From Tardiphaga sp. 709 (lineage in GTDB: Bacteria; Pseudomonadota; Alphaproteobacteria; Rhizobiales; Xanthobacteraceae): a stretch of DNA of 64,000 bases. The notes under the pieces are model-generated. The model saw only the letters and a program-made list of their open reading frames with translations. It was not told where the DNA came from and did not search any database. Each line of letters starts with the position of its first letter. Position 1 is the stretch's first letter. Where the stretch lies: assembly GCF_032401055.1 (NCBI RefSeq), contig NZ_CP135529.1:3594501-3658500 (forward strand). The letters run 5' to 3'. Below, piece after piece: positions 18,850 to 29,208 of this stretch. The position numbers were made by a program, and so were the translations under genes.

Positions 18850-19573
18850 GACGTCCGAAAATCGCCGAGCCGACGCGCACATGAGTCGCGCCGAACTGGA
18901 TGGCGATGGCAAAGTCGGCACTCATGCCCATCGATAACTTAGTCAGTCCATTGCGAGCCGCGATCTTGGCCGTCAGCGCGAAATGCGGCGCCGGTGCATC
19001 GTCAACCGGCGGAATGCACATTAGTCCCGAAATCGTCAGCCCGTATGTATCGCGACAGCGGGCCAGGAAATCATCGGCCTCGCCCGGCGCGATGCCGGCC
19101 TTTTGCGGCTCCTCTCCAGTGTTGAGCTGTACGAAGAGCTGTGGCGTCCGCTGCTGCGCCTTCATCTCCTTGCTTAACGCTTCGCAAATGCTCGGGCGAT
19201 CGACCGAGTGGATTGCATCGAACAAGGCGACCGCTTCCTTGGCCTTATTGGACTGCAAAGGCCCTATCAGATGCAGCGCAATCGCGGGTTGAGTGGCGAT
19301 CAGCGCCGGCCACTTGGATTTTGCCTCCTGGACGCGATTTTCGCCGAACACACGCTGACCGGCCTGGATCACGGGCGCAATTGCGTCAGCCTCGAAGGTC
19401 TTCGAGACCGCGATCAATGTCACAGAACTGCGATCCCGCCGCGCTTCGTTACACGCGCGAAAGATATCGTACTCGACCGATGCGAGTCCGTCGGTTGGTA
19501 AAGAAGGCGTTACGCCTGACGACTCTTGCACGGATTTATTTTCAACCAAGGCGCGAACTTTCTTGAGATCCAT
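18845..19573 (-). CDS. yggS: YggS family PLP homeostasis protein
   Basis: The 242-residue protein has the alanine-racemase-like TIM barrel of YggS/PLPBP. The PLP Lys sits in TLIAVSKTFEADAI, followed by GQRVFGENRVQEAKSK, HLIGPLQSNKAKEA, FVQLNTGEEPQKAG and LSMGMSADFAIAI. The family binds PLP without catalytic activity and buffers the vitamin B6 pool. The first 35 residues before the barrel are unusual, and the true start may lie further in. Confidence 0.92.
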   Translation of the reverse strand: MDLKKVRALVENKSVQESSGVTPSLPTDGLASVEYDIFRACNEARRDRSSVTLIAVSKTFEADAIAPVIQAGQRVFGENRVQEAKSKWPALIATQPAIALHLIGPLQSNKAKEAVALFDAIHSVDRPSICEALSKEMKAQQRTPQLFVQLNTGEEPQKAGIAPGEADDFLARCRDTYGLTISGLMCIPPVDDAPAPHFALTAKIAARNGLTKLSMGMSADFAIAIQFGATHVRVGSAIFGRR

Positions 19574-19648
19574 TGCAGTTTAACGAATCCGGGAAAGGCT
19601 TTTTGAAGGCTTTAGAGTACCTATGTCCGCGGGGCTTAGGGATCGAAG

Positions 19649-21346
19649 ATGTCACGCATCGGTATTAACCGCAATAAAGCGAGGCTCAGGGGAGCTCTCG
19701 GTATTCGCGCTCGACTGGTCCTGTTGGCCCTCATTCTGGTGGGGCCATTAATGGCGGAGCGAATTCGCTCACTCGATGCGACGCGTACCCACCAGATCAC
19801 GACGGCCGCGCGTGATTTCGCTGGTGTCGCCCAGCACAGCGCCGATGCACAGCGCGAAGTCTTCGCCTCTATCGAGGCCGTGCTGAAATCATCCGCCTAC
19901 ATCTATACGTCGGCCGCTCAGGTGAACCGGAGCTGCGCCATTATGCGGGCGAGCCTCCGCGGCGATATGCCGTGGCTGCGCAGCCTGACAGTGGCCGGCG
20001 CGGATGGCATCGCCATGTGCTCAACCTGGCCGGAAGTCATCGAGCAGAGATTCGATTTCAGCGATCGCCCCTATTTCAAGAAGGCGATAGCGACCGGTGA
20101 GTTTGTCGTCAGCGATTATCTGTTCAGCCGCCTGACGAACCAGCCGACGGTGATGGCTGCCTATCTCGCACCGGGCCTGACCAAGGACGACGATGCCGTG
20201 GTTCTGGCGGCGGTGAATCTCGACTGGATGTCGAAGATCATGGGCAATCTCGGCGACCGGCCCGGCGTCACGACACTGCTGGTCGATCATGCCGGCACCG
20301 TGCTTGCTGCGCCGCCGACAAACACCAGCGCGATCGGTCGGCCGATGGAAGACCTTGCTCTATTGCCGATGATCGAAGCGCATCTGCGCAATACAGATAA
20401 GCAGACCGGTTCGCTGTCATTCAGCGCCAGTGACGGTTCACAGCGCGCCGTATCATTCGCGACAATCCCCGGTACCGGCGCGCAATTGATTGTCAGCATC
20501 GACGAGGCCCGAGTCTCGGCGGTTGCCGATCGCGAGATCCGCACCGCTTATTTGCAGCTCGCCTTCGTCTGTCTTTTTGTTCTGCTTGGCGCGCTGGTGG
20601 TTGCAGAGCGACTGATCATCAAACCGATCCAAATGATGGAAACCATGGCGCAGAGGTTTGGCCGCGGTGACTGGTCGGCGCGCGTTGCTCGCAACACGCT
20701 GCCGGCTGAGTTCGTGCCGCTGGCCCGTGCATTTTACGGCATGGCCGCACAGTTGCGCGGTCGCGAGCGTGAATTGCGCGCCAGCAACGAGCAGCTCACG
20801 GTGCTGGCGTCGGTGGACATGCTGTCCGGCCTAGCGAATCGGCGAGGCTTCCAGAGCCGCCTCGACTTCGAGTGGCTGAAAGCCCAGCAGTCCGGCGACC
20901 ATCTGACGCTGATGATGATCGACGTCGATCACTTCAAACTCTTCAACGACACCTATGGCCATCCCGAAGGCGATGCCTGCCTGGCGCGCGTCGGCGAAGC
21001 GCTCTCGAATCTGGCCGATCGCAGCTCCGGCTTTGCCGGACGCTATGGCGGCGAGGAATTCTGCCTGCTGCTGCCGGGCACCGAGGTCGCCCGCGGCGTC
21101 CAGATCGGCGAAATGGTGCGTGCCGCCATCTGGAATCTGTCAGTCCCCCATGCCACCAGCGCGCATCAGCGGGTCACCGTCAGTGTCGGCGTGGCCTCAG
21201 CGACACCCGCCACACTGGAGACCGCCAGGGACCTGATCGAGGCGGCCGATGCCTCGCTCTACGCCGCCAAACGGCGTGGCCGTAACACCGTGGTTGAGCA
21301 CGGCTTTGTCCGAGCCTACGGCACGGCCGTGTCGCTGGCGGGGTGA
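19649..21346 (+). CDS. membrane diguanylate cyclase with Cache sensor and HAMP
   Basis: The 565-residue protein has a first membrane helix (about 20-36), a periplasmic Cache-type sensor (about 40-300; RPYFKKAIATGEFVVSDYLF is characteristic), a second helix (about 303-322), a HAMP-like linker and a C-terminal GGDEF domain. The active-site loop is RYGGEEF, and IDVDHFKLFNDTYGHPEGD is the metal and substrate motif. It should make cyclic di-GMP in response to an extracytoplasmic ligand. I see no RxxD inhibitory site before the loop. Confidence 0.9.
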   Translation: MSRIGINRNKARLRGALGIRARLVLLALILVGPLMAERIRSLDATRTHQITTAARDFAGVAQHSADAQREVFASIEAVLKSSAYIYTSAAQVNRSCAIMRASLRGDMPWLRSLTVAGADGIAMCSTWPEVIEQRFDFSDRPYFKKAIATGEFVVSDYLFSRLTNQPTVMAAYLAPGLTKDDDAVVLAAVNLDWMSKIMGNLGDRPGVTTLLVDHAGTVLAAPPTNTSAIGRPMEDLALLPMIEAHLRNTDKQTGSLSFSASDGSQRAVSFATIPGTGAQLIVSIDEARVSAVADREIRTAYLQLAFVCLFVLLGALVVAERLIIKPIQMMETMAQRFGRGDWSARVARNTLPAEFVPLARAFYGMAAQLRGRERELRASNEQLTVLASVDMLSGLANRRGFQSRLDFEWLKAQQSGDHLTLMMIDVDHFKLFNDTYGHPEGDACLARVGEALSNLADRSSGFAGRYGGEEFCLLLPGTEVARGVQIGEMVRAAIWNLSVPHATSAHQRVTVSVGVASATPATLETARDLIEAADASLYAAKRRGRNTVVEHGFVRAYGTAVSLAG

Positions 21347-21528
21347 GGCGACAGAGACCCACTCTTGGCCCGTTTTTCGTCTTAAACCATTGACCTAACG
21401 CGGCCTTTTATGGCCTAGTCCCCGGCCTCAAGCGCGAATTCAGCCCGAGCAAGCACCGGTTTGCGACCTCGTTCGCGCGTCCATGATCTGAGAAGCGCTC
21501 GAACCGGCCGGCGGATTTCAAAAGCACC

Positions 21529-24138
21529 ATGAGCAACGAACGTTACAACGCCCGCGAGACCGAACCGCGCTGGCAGCGCGTCTGGGACGACAAGGCGATC
21601 TTCGCCACCAAGAACGACGATCCGCGCGAGAAGTATTACGTGCTCGAGATGTTCCCCTATCCGTCGGGGCGCATCCATATGGGCCATGTCCGCAACTACA
21701 CCATGGGCGACGTGGTTGCGCGCTTCCAGCGCGCGCAGGGCAAGAACGTGCTGCATCCGATGGGCTGGGATGCGTTCGGCCTGCCCGCCGAGAACGCCGC
21801 GATCGAGCGCAAGGTCGCTCCGAAGGCGTGGACCTACGAGAATATCGCGTCGATGAAGAAGCAGCTGCAGACCATGGGTCTGTCGCTGGATTGGTCGCGC
21901 GAATTCGCGACCTGCGACCCCACCTACTACAAGCATCAGCAGAAGATGTTTCTCGATTTCATGCGTGCCGGCCTCGCCGAGCGCAAGAAGTCCAAGGTGA
22001 ACTGGGATCCGGTCGACCATACCGTGCTGGCCAATGAGCAGGTGATCGACGGCCGCGGCTGGCGCTCAGGGGCGCTGGTCGAGCAGCGCGAGCTGACCCA
22101 GTGGTTCTTCAAGATCAGTAAATATTCCGACGAGCTGCTGTCTGCACTGGATACGCTAGACCGCTGGCCCGACAAGGTGCGCCTGATGCAGCGCAACTGG
22201 ATCGGCAAGTCGGAAGGCCTGCATTTCCAGTTCGGACTGATCGGCGCCCCCACCGGCTTCGACAAACTGCCGGTGTTCACGACACGCCCGGACACCATGT
22301 ATGGCCCGACTTTCGCTGCGATCTCGCCGGATCATCCACTGGCGAAAGCGCTGGCAGAAAAGGACCCAAAGGTTGTCGCCTTCATCGAGGAATGCCGTCG
22401 CATGGGCACCTCGCAGGCCGAGATCGACACAGCCGAGAAGCTCGGCTTCGACACCGGCATCAAGGTCACGCATCCCGCCGACGCGTCATGGACACTGCCA
22501 CTCTACATCGCGAACTTCGTGCTGATGGATTACGGCACCGGCGCCATCATCGGCTGCCCGGCACACGATCAGCGCGACCTGGATTTCGCGCGCAAGTACG
22601 ATCTGCCGGTGCTCGACGTGTTTGTGCCCGTCGGCAGCGATGAGCGCGTTGGTAACATCGCTTTCGCTCCGGCGAAAAGTGAGACTGTGCAGTATGTCCG
22701 TTGGGTGGGTGAACCCGGCGTGATGACCTGCGAAGAAGCGATGAAGAAGTCGCTCGAGATTTTCGAGAAGGACGGCTGGGGCAAGCGCGAGATCAATTTC
22801 CGCCTACGCGACTGGGGCATCTCACGTCAGCGCTATTGGGGTTGCCCGATCCCGATCATCCACTGCCCGAGCTGCGATATCGTGCCGGTGCCGGACAAGG
22901 ATCTGCCGGTCGTGCTGCCGGAGGACGTTTCCTTCGACAAGCCGGGCAATGCGCTTGATCATCATCCGACGTGGAAGCATGTGAAGTGCCCAAACTGCGG
23001 CGCGGATGCGCGGCGCGAAACCGATACCATGGACACCTTCGTGGATTCGTCTTGGTACTTCACGCGCTTCACCGATCCGTGGAACACGACGGCACCTACG
23101 ACGACTGCTGTCGCCAACCGCATGATGCCGGTCGATCAGTATATCGGCGGCGTCGAACACGCGATCCTGCATCTGCTCTATAGTCGCTTCTTCACTCGCG
23201 CGATGAAGGCGACGGGTCACGTCAATTTCGACGAACCATTTGCCGGCATGTTCACGCAGGGCATGGTGGTTCACGAGACCTACAAGAAGCAGGACGGCAC
23301 CTTCGCCTCACCGGCCGAGATCAACATCGAGATCGGCGGTAACGGCCAACGCGCTACGCTGATCGCCACTGGCGAAGACATCACCATCGGCCCGATCGAA
23401 AAGATGTCGAAGTCGAAGCGCAACACAGTCGATCCCGACGACATCATGGGCACCTACGGCGCCGATACCGCCCGCTGGTTCATGCTGTCGGATTCGCCGC
23501 CCGACCGCGACGTGATCTGGAGCGAAGAAGGCGTCAAGGGCGCCTCGCGTTTCGTGCAGCGCCTGTGGCGTCAGATCAACGAATCAGCCGCACATGGCAA
23601 ATCTGCGCCGGCAGCCCGTCCCGCTGAATTTGGCCCCGATGCCTTGGCGATCCGCAAGGCTGCCCATGGCGCGCTCAGCAAGGTCTCGACCGAGATCGAA
23701 AAGCTGCACTTCAATGTCTGCCTGGCCCATATCCGCGAATTTTCCAATGTGTTGGGCGAAGCTTTGGCACGCCCGGGAACCCCGGCTCCGGATGTCTGCT
23801 GGGCGCTCCACGAGGCCTCGGTCATCCTTGTCCAACTGTTTGCGCCGATGATGCCGCATCTGGCCGAGGAATGCTGGGGTGTGCTGGGGCAACCGGGCAT
23901 GATCTCGGAAGCCCGTTGGCCGCAAATCGAGCCCAATCTGCTGGTTGAAGACACCATGACCCTGCCGGTGCAGGTCAATGGCAAAAAGCGCGGAGAAGTC
24001 ACAGTGGCCCGGGAAGCGACGAACCCGGAAATTGAGGCTGCCGCTCTGGCACTCGATGCTGTAAAACAGGCGCTGGACGGCAAGCCCGTCAAGAAGGTCA
24101 TCGTCGTCGCCCAGAGGATCGTGAATGTTGTCGGCTAA
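21529..24138 (+). CDS. leuS: leucyl-tRNA synthetase
   Basis: At 869 residues this is a full-length class I synthetase. The HIGH motif appears as [15 protein letters not shown], the KMSKS loop as [15 protein letters not shown], and the CP1 editing domain includes [13 protein letters not shown] CxxC pair in IHCPSCDIV and another in KCPNCGA mark the zinc module. The C-terminal domain ends [15 protein letters not shown]. It charges tRNA-Leu. Its last 14 bases overlap the start of lptE, and holA follows, so the three form an operon. Confidence 0.97.
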   Translation: MSNERYNARETEPRWQRVWDDKAIFATKNDDPREKYYVLEMFPYPSGRIHMGHVRNYTMGDVVARFQRAQGKNVLHPMGWDAFGLPAENAAIERKVAPKAWTYENIASMKKQLQTMGLSLDWSREFATCDPTYYKHQQKMFLDFMRAGLAERKKSKVNWDPVDHTVLANEQVIDGRGWRSGALVEQRELTQWFFKISKYSDELLSALDTLDRWPDKVRLMQRNWIGKSEGLHFQFGLIGAPTGFDKLPVFTTRPDTMYGPTFAAISPDHPLAKALAEKDPKVVAFIEECRRMGTSQAEIDTAEKLGFDTGIKVTHPADASWTLPLYIANFVLMDYGTGAIIGCPAHDQRDLDFARKYDLPVLDVFVPVGSDERVGNIAFAPAKSETVQYVRWVGEPGVMTCEEAMKKSLEIFEKDGWGKREINFRLRDWGISRQRYWGCPIPIIHCPSCDIVPVPDKDLPVVLPEDVSFDKPGNALDHHPTWKHVKCPNCGADARRETDTMDTFVDSSWYFTRFTDPWNTTAPTTTAVANRMMPVDQYIGGVEHAILHLLYSRFFTRAMKATGHVNFDEPFAGMFTQGMVVHETYKKQDGTFASPAEINIEIGGNGQRATLIATGEDITIGPIEKMSKSKRNTVDPDDIMGTYGADTARWFMLSDSPPDRDVIWSEEGVKGASRFVQRLWRQINESAAHGKSAPAARPAEFGPDALAIRKAAHGALSKVSTEIEKLHFNVCLAHIREFSNVLGEALARPGTPAPDVCWALHEASVILVQLFAPMMPHLAEECWGVLGQPGMISEARWPQIEPNLLVEDTMTLPVQVNGKKRGEVTVAREATNPEIEAAALALDAVKQALDGKPVKKVIVVAQRIVNVVG

Positions 24139-24676
24139 ATCCCGCATTGCCGCCCGGCTCATGGTCGTCGCCACCTTGGCGGCGCTGACAGCCGGCTGCT
24201 TCCAGCCGATGTATGCCGAGCGCAATGATGGCAAGCCCGGCCTGCGCGAGAAGCTGCAGGGCGTCGAAGTTCCGCCATTGGAATATCCCAATGCATCACC
24301 GCAGGCCCGCGTCGGTGTGGCGATCCGCAACGCGCTGATGTTCAAGATGTATGGCAGTGCCACCGGCCTGCCGCCGACCTATCAGCTGAAGATCCGCTTC
24401 AATCCGAGCCGGACCTCGCTGATCGTCGATCCGAATACCGCGCTGCCGACCAGCGAGAATTACGGTATCGACGCGACCTATGGTCTGATCGAGATCGCCA
24501 CCGGCAAGCAGGTCCTGACCGGCAGCACCTTCTCCCGCGTCACCTACGACATCCCCGGCCAGCTGCAGCGCTTTGCCCGCGCCCGCGCCTATCGGGACGC
24601 TGAAGACCGCGCCGCGGCCGAGATCGCCGACAACATCAATACCCGGCTGGCGTCGTTCTTCTACGCCGGCACCTAA
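24125..24676 (+). CDS. lptE: LPS-assembly lipoprotein LptE
   Basis: The 183-residue protein begins with a lipoprotein signal peptide and lipobox LTAGC (Cys near residue 24). The body shows the LptE/RlpB pattern, including [17 protein letters not shown] and [14 protein letters not shown] followed by [20 protein letters not shown]. LptE plugs the LptD barrel and helps insert lipopolysaccharide in the outer membrane. The gene sits between leuS and holA, as in many proteobacteria. Confidence 0.9.
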   Translation: MLSAKSRIAARLMVVATLAALTAGCFQPMYAERNDGKPGLREKLQGVEVPPLEYPNASPQARVGVAIRNALMFKMYGSATGLPPTYQLKIRFNPSRTSLIVDPNTALPTSENYGIDATYGLIEIATGKQVLTGSTFSRVTYDIPGQLQRFARARAYRDAEDRAAAEIADNINTRLASFFYAGT

Positions 24677-24685
24677 GCACGCCGC

Positions 24686-25714
24686 GTGGTTGCGCTTCGC
24701 GGAAAAGATATCGACACGTTCCTGGCCAGGCCGGATGCCGGCCGGCCCATTATCCTGCTTTACGGAGCTGATGCCGGACTCGTGCGCGAACGCGCCGACG
24801 CGCTGATGAAATCCGCGGTCGACGATCCCAACGATCCATTTTCGCTGGTTCGCATGGACGGCGACGATCTCGCTGCCGAACCGTCCCGGCTCGTCGAAGA
24901 GGCGATGACAGTGCCATTGTTCGGCGGGCGCCGCGCGATCCGAGTCCGCGCGGGCTCGAAGAATTTTTCCAGCGGCGTCGATACGCTCGCCGACTCCGAC
25001 ATCAAGGACTGCCGCATCGTCATCGAGGCCGGCGAGCTCAGGCCGGAATCGCCTTTGCGGAAAGTTTGCGAGAAGGCCAGGACAGCGGTGGCCATCGCCT
25101 GTTACCCGGACACCGAGCGCGATCTCGCAAAGCTTATCGACGAAGAACTCCGCGTCTCCAATCTCCGCATGGCGCCGGATGCGCGCGCGACACTGATGTC
25201 GCTGCTTGGCGGTGATCGGCAAGCGTCGCGTAATGAACTCCGCAAGCTGACGCTCTATGCGCATGGCACCGGCGAAGTCACGCTCGACGATGTGATGGCC
25301 GTCGTTGCCGACGCGTCCGAACTGAAGATCGATCCGATCGTCGATGGCGCCTTTGCCGGAAATCCCGCCGCGGTGGAGGTCGAGTTCAACAAGGCGATGA
25401 TCGCCGGGACTTACCCGGGCATGATCATGATGGCTGCGCAGCGCCAGGCCGCACTGCTGCACAAAGCCAGCCTGCTGGTAGAGGCCGGCAGCTCTGCGTC
25501 ATCCGCTGTCGAGAGCGGATTTCCGCGGCTGCATTTCTCACGCAAGGGAACGGTGGAAGCGGCGCTGCGCAATTTCTCAGCGCAGCGACTGGTGACTATT
25601 ATCGACCAGCTCGCGGTCGCCGCGCTCGATGTCCGCAAACAAAACGCCCTCGGCGCGGTGATCGCACAGAGGGCGTTGATGTCGATTGCCGTGAATGCAA
25701 GGCGGCGCGGTTAG
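24686..25714 (+). CDS. holA: DNA polymerase III subunit delta
   Basis: The 342-residue protein matches HolA: PIILLYGADAGLVRERADAL near the start, DDPFSLVRMDGDDL-like text around residue 50 (here DPNDPFSLVRMDGDDLA), ELRKLTLYAHGTGEVTLDDV in the middle and the C-terminal helical collar. It is the clamp-loader subunit that opens the beta clamp. The start is GTG 24686, nine bases after the lptE stop. Its stop overlaps that of parB, encoded on the other strand. Confidence 0.93.
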   Translation: MVALRGKDIDTFLARPDAGRPIILLYGADAGLVRERADALMKSAVDDPNDPFSLVRMDGDDLAAEPSRLVEEAMTVPLFGGRRAIRVRAGSKNFSSGVDTLADSDIKDCRIVIEAGELRPESPLRKVCEKARTAVAIACYPDTERDLAKLIDEELRVSNLRMAPDARATLMSLLGGDRQASRNELRKLTLYAHGTGEVTLDDVMAVVADASELKIDPIVDGAFAGNPAAVEVEFNKAMIAGTYPGMIMMAAQRQAALLHKASLLVEAGSSASSAVESGFPRLHFSRKGTVEAALRNFSAQRLVTIIDQLAVAALDVRKQNALGAVIAQRALMSIAVNARRRG

Positions 25715-26601
25715 CTTTCCGAATCCAGCCGCTTCAGAATTTCGTCGAGCTGATCGAGATCACGATACTTGATGATCACGGTGCCGCCGGGATCGCGGTG
25801 ATCCACCGACACCTTCAGCCCGAGCACGTCGCTGACCCGCTTTTCGAGCGCGATCGTGTCTGCATCTTTCGCCGCCTTGGGAGACGACGTACGCGGCTTC
25901 TGCGGCGCGCGTTCCGGCACGCCCTCTTCATGCGCGAGTGCTTCGGTCTGACGAACGTTCAGTCCCTCGGCGATGATCCGCTTCGCGGCGCTCGACGCAT
26001 CCGGCAGGTTGATCAGCGCGCGGGCGTGACCGTTGGACAACTGACCCGACGCGATCAGGCCCTGCACGTCCTCCGGCAGCTTGGTGAGACGCATCATGTT
26101 GGCTACATGGCTGCGGCTCTTGCCGACGATCTTCGCGATTTCATCCTGACTGTGTTTGTAGGTCTCGGCGAGTGCGTGATAGCCCTGTGCCTCTTCCATC
26201 GCATTGAGATCTTCGCGCTGGACGTTCTCGATGATCGCGATTTCCATCGCGGCCGAATCCGTCACGTCGAGCGGCACGATCGGCACTTCATGCAGACCGG
26301 CGATCTGCGACGCACGCCAACGGCGCTCACCGGCGATGATCTCGAAGCGATCGTTCGAGCCCTTCACCGGCCGCACCACGATCGGCTGGATCACACCATG
26401 CTGCTTGATCGATGCCGCAAGTTCGCTGAGCTCCGCATCCGCAAAGGCCCGCCGCGGGTTGCGCGGATTGGCCTTGAGAAATTCGATAGGCACCTTGCGT
26501 TGATTGCGCGAAGGACGCTCGACATGCGCGGCTTCGCCGCCGACATCGCCGATCAGACTTGCAAGACCGCGGCCTAACCGCGAACGCGCTTCATCGGCCA
26601 T
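25711..26601 (-). CDS. parB: chromosome partitioning protein ParB
   Basis: The 296-residue protein opens with the ParA-activating peptide RLGRGLASLIGD. The CTPase domain follows with PNPRNPRRAF-like text (here ANPRNPRRAFADAE) and the GERRWRAS box, which contacts CTP. Next is the helix-turn-helix (KSRSHVANMMRLTKLPEDVQ). A Lys/Pro-rich linker leads to the dimerisation domain at the C-terminus. ParB loads at parS, four candidate copies of which lie 1.6-4.6 kb upstream. ATG 26601 fits the family; an ATG 21 bases further up is possible. Confidence 0.95.
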   Translation of the reverse strand: MADEARSRLGRGLASLIGDVGGEAAHVERPSRNQRKVPIEFLKANPRNPRRAFADAELSELAASIKQHGVIQPIVVRPVKGSNDRFEIIAGERRWRASQIAGLHEVPIVPLDVTDSAAMEIAIIENVQREDLNAMEEAQGYHALAETYKHSQDEIAKIVGKSRSHVANMMRLTKLPEDVQGLIASGQLSNGHARALINLPDASSAAKRIIAEGLNVRQTEALAHEEGVPERAPQKPRTSSPKAAKDADTIALEKRVSDVLGLKVSVDHRDPGGTVIIKYRDLDQLDEILKRLDSES

Positions 26602-26712
26602 CGCCAATCCCTTCGAACTCATGCGGGTTACTCCGTACTCAAACTAGAAATTCAGACCGCAGGATCGGTGGCGCAAAGCTCACCGCATCCCGAAAACTAT
26701 CGACGCAAGATT

Positions 26713-27579
26713 TCAGTGAGCAGTACGCAGATCGCGCTCGCGCTGGATCACTTCGGTCGCGAGCCGCAAGTAGGCTTCGGAGCCCGAACACTTCAGATCA
26801 TAGACGAGCACTGGCTTACCGTAGGACGGTGCTTCCGAAATGCGGACGTTGCGCGGGATCATGGTCTCGTAAACCTTGCTGCCCATGAACTCGCGCACGT
26901 CGGCAACGACCTGGTTCGACAGGTTGTTGCGTGCGTCGAACATGGTCATCACGATGCCATGGATCGACAGGTTCGGATTCAGCGTCGAGCGCACCTGCTC
27001 CACCGTCTGCAGCAGCTGTGACAAACCTTCGAGCGCGAAGAACTCACACTGCAGGGGAACGAGGATCGCATCCGACGCAGCCATCGCATTGACCGTGAGA
27101 AGATTGAGCGACGGCGGACAATCGATCAGCACATAAGTGTAGTCGGAGCCCGGCGAGACATTGTTGTTCAATTCGCCAATCGCATCGCGCAGCCGGAAGG
27201 CGCGGTCGCGGGCCGAACCAAGTTCGAGCTCAAGGCCCGAGAGATCCATGGTCGAGGCAGCGATATGCAGACGCGGCACGGCGGTGACCACAACGGCATC
27301 GCGCAGCGGCGCTTCGCCGATCAGGACGTCATAGGTCGAGCAGTTGCGATTGCGACGATCGATGCCGAGACCGGTGGACGCATTGCCTTGCGGATCGAGA
27401 TCGACGATCAGCACGCGCTCGCCGATTGCGGCAAGTGCGGTGCCGAGATTAATCGCAGTCGTGGTCTTGCCGACGCCGCCCTTCTGGTTAGCCAGCGCCA
27501 GGATGCGCGGGTGTCCAGGCACCGTATTTGACGCATGCTCTTGATATTCCTGATCAATTACGGTCATTGGCGTGGCCAT
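26713..27579 (-). CDS. parA: chromosome partitioning ATPase ParA/Soj
   Basis: The 288-residue protein carries the deviant Walker A KGGVGKTTTAINLG, switch I DLDPQGNAST and Walker B YVLIDCPPSLNLLTVNAM. PRNVRISEAPSYGKPVLVYD is the conserved C-terminal block. A short N-terminal tail of about 24 residues precedes the Walker strand. It moves ParB-parS complexes during origin segregation. Its first 26 bases overlap the end of rsmG, and parB follows 111 bp downstream. Confidence 0.96.
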   Translation of the reverse strand: MATPMTVIDQEYQEHASNTVPGHPRILALANQKGGVGKTTTAINLGTALAAIGERVLIVDLDPQGNASTGLGIDRRNRNCSTYDVLIGEAPLRDAVVVTAVPRLHIAASTMDLSGLELELGSARDRAFRLRDAIGELNNNVSPGSDYTYVLIDCPPSLNLLTVNAMAASDAILVPLQCEFFALEGLSQLLQTVEQVRSTLNPNLSIHGIVMTMFDARNNLSNQVVADVREFMGSKVYETMIPRNVRISEAPSYGKPVLVYDLKCSGSEAYLRLATEVIQRERDLRTAH

Positions 27580-28267
27580 TTTGGTTTGCGGACGGGGTCA
27601 ATCGCTCGATCCGGTCGAGTTCGACGATCCAGCCTTGTCCGCCGGTCAGGCTGGCATGCAGGCGCGGGCTTATATTCCAATATCTAGTAGCTTCGGTCAA
27701 TTCCGATTCTACATCTTGACCCTTGAGAAATAAGGCTTTTGTGCCTGGCTTCTTCATTAGGGGCTCGGCGAAACCGATAACGATATGTAACGACGCAACG
27801 GCACGCGCGGTGATGCAATCGACATGCTCGGGAAATCTATCCACATTATCCCCGATGTCAGCGAGGTGAACTGTACCCGGGGCTTGTGTCACCCGTAGCG
27901 CTTCGCGCAGGAACGCCGCCTTCTTGGCGTTGCGCTCGACGAGATGAACATGCCCACTTCCGACGTCACCCATGGCACAGGCCAGAACGACACCGGGAAA
28001 GCCTCCGCCGCTGCCGAAGTCGAGCCAGATCTTTGCATCCGGCGCGAGGTTCAGAAGCTGCAGCGAATCCGAGATATGGCGCGTCCAGAGATTTGGAAGC
28101 GTGGCCGGCGAAATCAGATTTGTCTTGGCCTGCCACTGCAGCAACAGGTCAACATAGCGATCGAGCCTGTCTTCCGTTTCACGTGAAACAGGTGTCAACC
28201 GCAGGGCCACAGCCTTGTCGGCATCGAGCCGGGGTACGGGAGCAGCTTGCTGGGATCGTTGGGCCAT
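27554..28267 (-). CDS. rsmG: 16S rRNA (guanine527-N7)-methyltransferase
   Basis: The 237-residue protein has the RsmG/GidB SAM-binding core: WLDFGSGGGFPGVVLAC, HLVERNAKKAAFLREALR, CITARAVASLHIVIGFAEPL and LFLKGQD. It methylates G527 of 16S rRNA. An alternative ATG 30 bases upstream (28297) is possible. A parS site, CGTTTCACGTGAAACA, is embedded in the coding sequence at 28175-28190, encoding the PVSRETE segment. Confidence 0.93.
   Translation of the reverse strand: MAQRSQQAAPVPRLDADKAVALRLTPVSRETEDRLDRYVDLLLQWQAKTNLISPATLPNLWTRHISDSLQLLNLAPDAKIWLDFGSGGGFPGVVLACAMGDVGSGHVHLVERNAKKAAFLREALRVTQAPGTVHLADIGDNVDRFPEHVDCITARAVASLHIVIGFAEPLMKKPGTKALFLKGQDVESELTEATRYWNISPRLHASLTGGQGWIVELDRIERLTPSANQNGHANDRN
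28175..28190. promoter_or_regulatory. parS site 1, inside rsmG
   Basis: CGTTTCACGTGAAACA matches the near-universal parS consensus TGTTTCACGTGAAACA at 15 of 16 positions, with only the outer T changed. It lies within rsmG, 1.6 kb from parB. It is a strong ParB-loading candidate. Confidence 0.92.
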
Positions 28268-28369
28268 TAGATTGTCTGAAAAGCTGTTGGGACCCATCCA
28301 TACTCTGAGTCCATTGCTGCCGCTATCAAATTGCCGGATCGAGGCGACGAATCCGGGCCGGAATTGCCG

Positions 28370-28902
28370 ATGAATGAGCGACTGACCTATCAGGAGGCCC
28401 TTCGACGCACCGGCCTGCTCGGCATCCTCGAGCCGTTCGACCCGCGTATGATCGGCACGCTGCCGCTCGGCGTCGCCCGGCCCGATAGTGACATCGATAT
28501 CGTCTGTTGCGCCGCCGACCTGTCCACGGCTGTCGGACTTGTCTGGAGCACTTCGGCGAGTCCGAGAGCTTTGCCATTTATCAATGGTCGGCCAAAGGCC
28601 GACCGGTGATCGCGACATTCGAGGCGTATGGATGGCCGTTCGAGATCTTTGTCAGCTCGACTCCCGTACAGGATCAAACTGGCTGGCGGCACTTCGAGGT
28701 CGAGAAGCGACTGCTGACCCTGGGTGGACCCACCTTCCACACCGCCATCTGCGCGTTACGGGCCGAGGGAGTGAAGACAGAGCCTGCTTTTGCGCGTGCT
28801 CTCAAGCTTGAACGTGATCCTTATACTGCCCTGTACAACTTGTTCAGCACCTCTGATGACCAGCTGAATGCAGTCCTGAGGGCGCAAGGCTTTGCAGTCT
28901 AG
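28370..28902 (+). pseudogene. DUF4269 protein gene with a one-base frameshift
   Basis: Two frames together give one DUF4269 protein of about 177 residues. The first frame gives MIGTLPLGVARPDSDIDIVC, and the next frame resumes at EHFGESESFAIYQWSAKG and runs through WPFEIFVSSTPVQDQTGWRH and GVKTEPAFARALKLERDPY. The join lies at the GG of 28545-28546 (TCTGGAGCAC). Restoring a third G yields VWEHFGESESF, which reads through smoothly. The family resembles nucleotidyltransferases (the DSDID motif), but its role is unknown. Either the gene is broken or the base count is wrong. It is a plus-strand insertion between rsmG and mnmG. Confidence 0.8.
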
Positions 28903-28987
28903 AGGATTCAGGACAGTGAGTTGACCAGGATCAATGCGAGCGGGACGAGTCCTGCCTCCAATGAATCATCGTTGGAGGCAGATGACC

Positions 28988-29176
28988 ATGAGTGCGATCG
29001 TACGGCTTTTCCTGATGCTGGCAGCGCCCATCGCTGCGCTATTCGTCTCGCGTGACGCACTCAATTTTGACGTGGTCCAGACAATCGTTGCTGTAATTCT
29101 TTTTACAGTGGCCGTCGCAGCTGTTGCTTTCTGGCCCCGCCGTCCAGCGAAGCCACCTTCAACAGAGCCGCGCTGA
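28988..29176 (+). CDS. small two-helix membrane protein
   Basis: The predicted 62-residue protein has two hydrophobic segments, VRLFLMLAAPIAALFVS and TIVAVILFTVAVAAVAFW, and ends in a basic, Pro-rich tail. GGAGG lies nine bases before the ATG at 28988, a good ribosome-binding site. I do not recognise the family. The stop is 11 bp before parS site 2, between the DUF4269 gene and the convergent end of mnmG. Confidence 0.6.
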   Translation: MSAIVRLFLMLAAPIAALFVSRDALNFDVVQTIVAVILFTVAVAAVAFWPRRPAKPPSTEPR

Positions 29177-29187
29177 TTTCGGCTTCC

Positions 29188-29203
29188 TGTTTCACGTGAA
29201 ACA
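29188..29203. promoter_or_regulatory. parS site 2, between small ORF and mnmG
   Basis: TGTTTCACGTGAAACA is an exact, fully palindromic parS consensus. It lies in the gap between the convergent stop codons of the small membrane protein and mnmG. Confidence 0.96.
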
Positions 29204-29208
29204 ACCAA

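Noticed and set aside
27841-28300. A separate gene at the start of the DUF4269/rsmG region on the plus strand
   Set aside because: The plus-strand frame here is antisense to rsmG and carries no domain.
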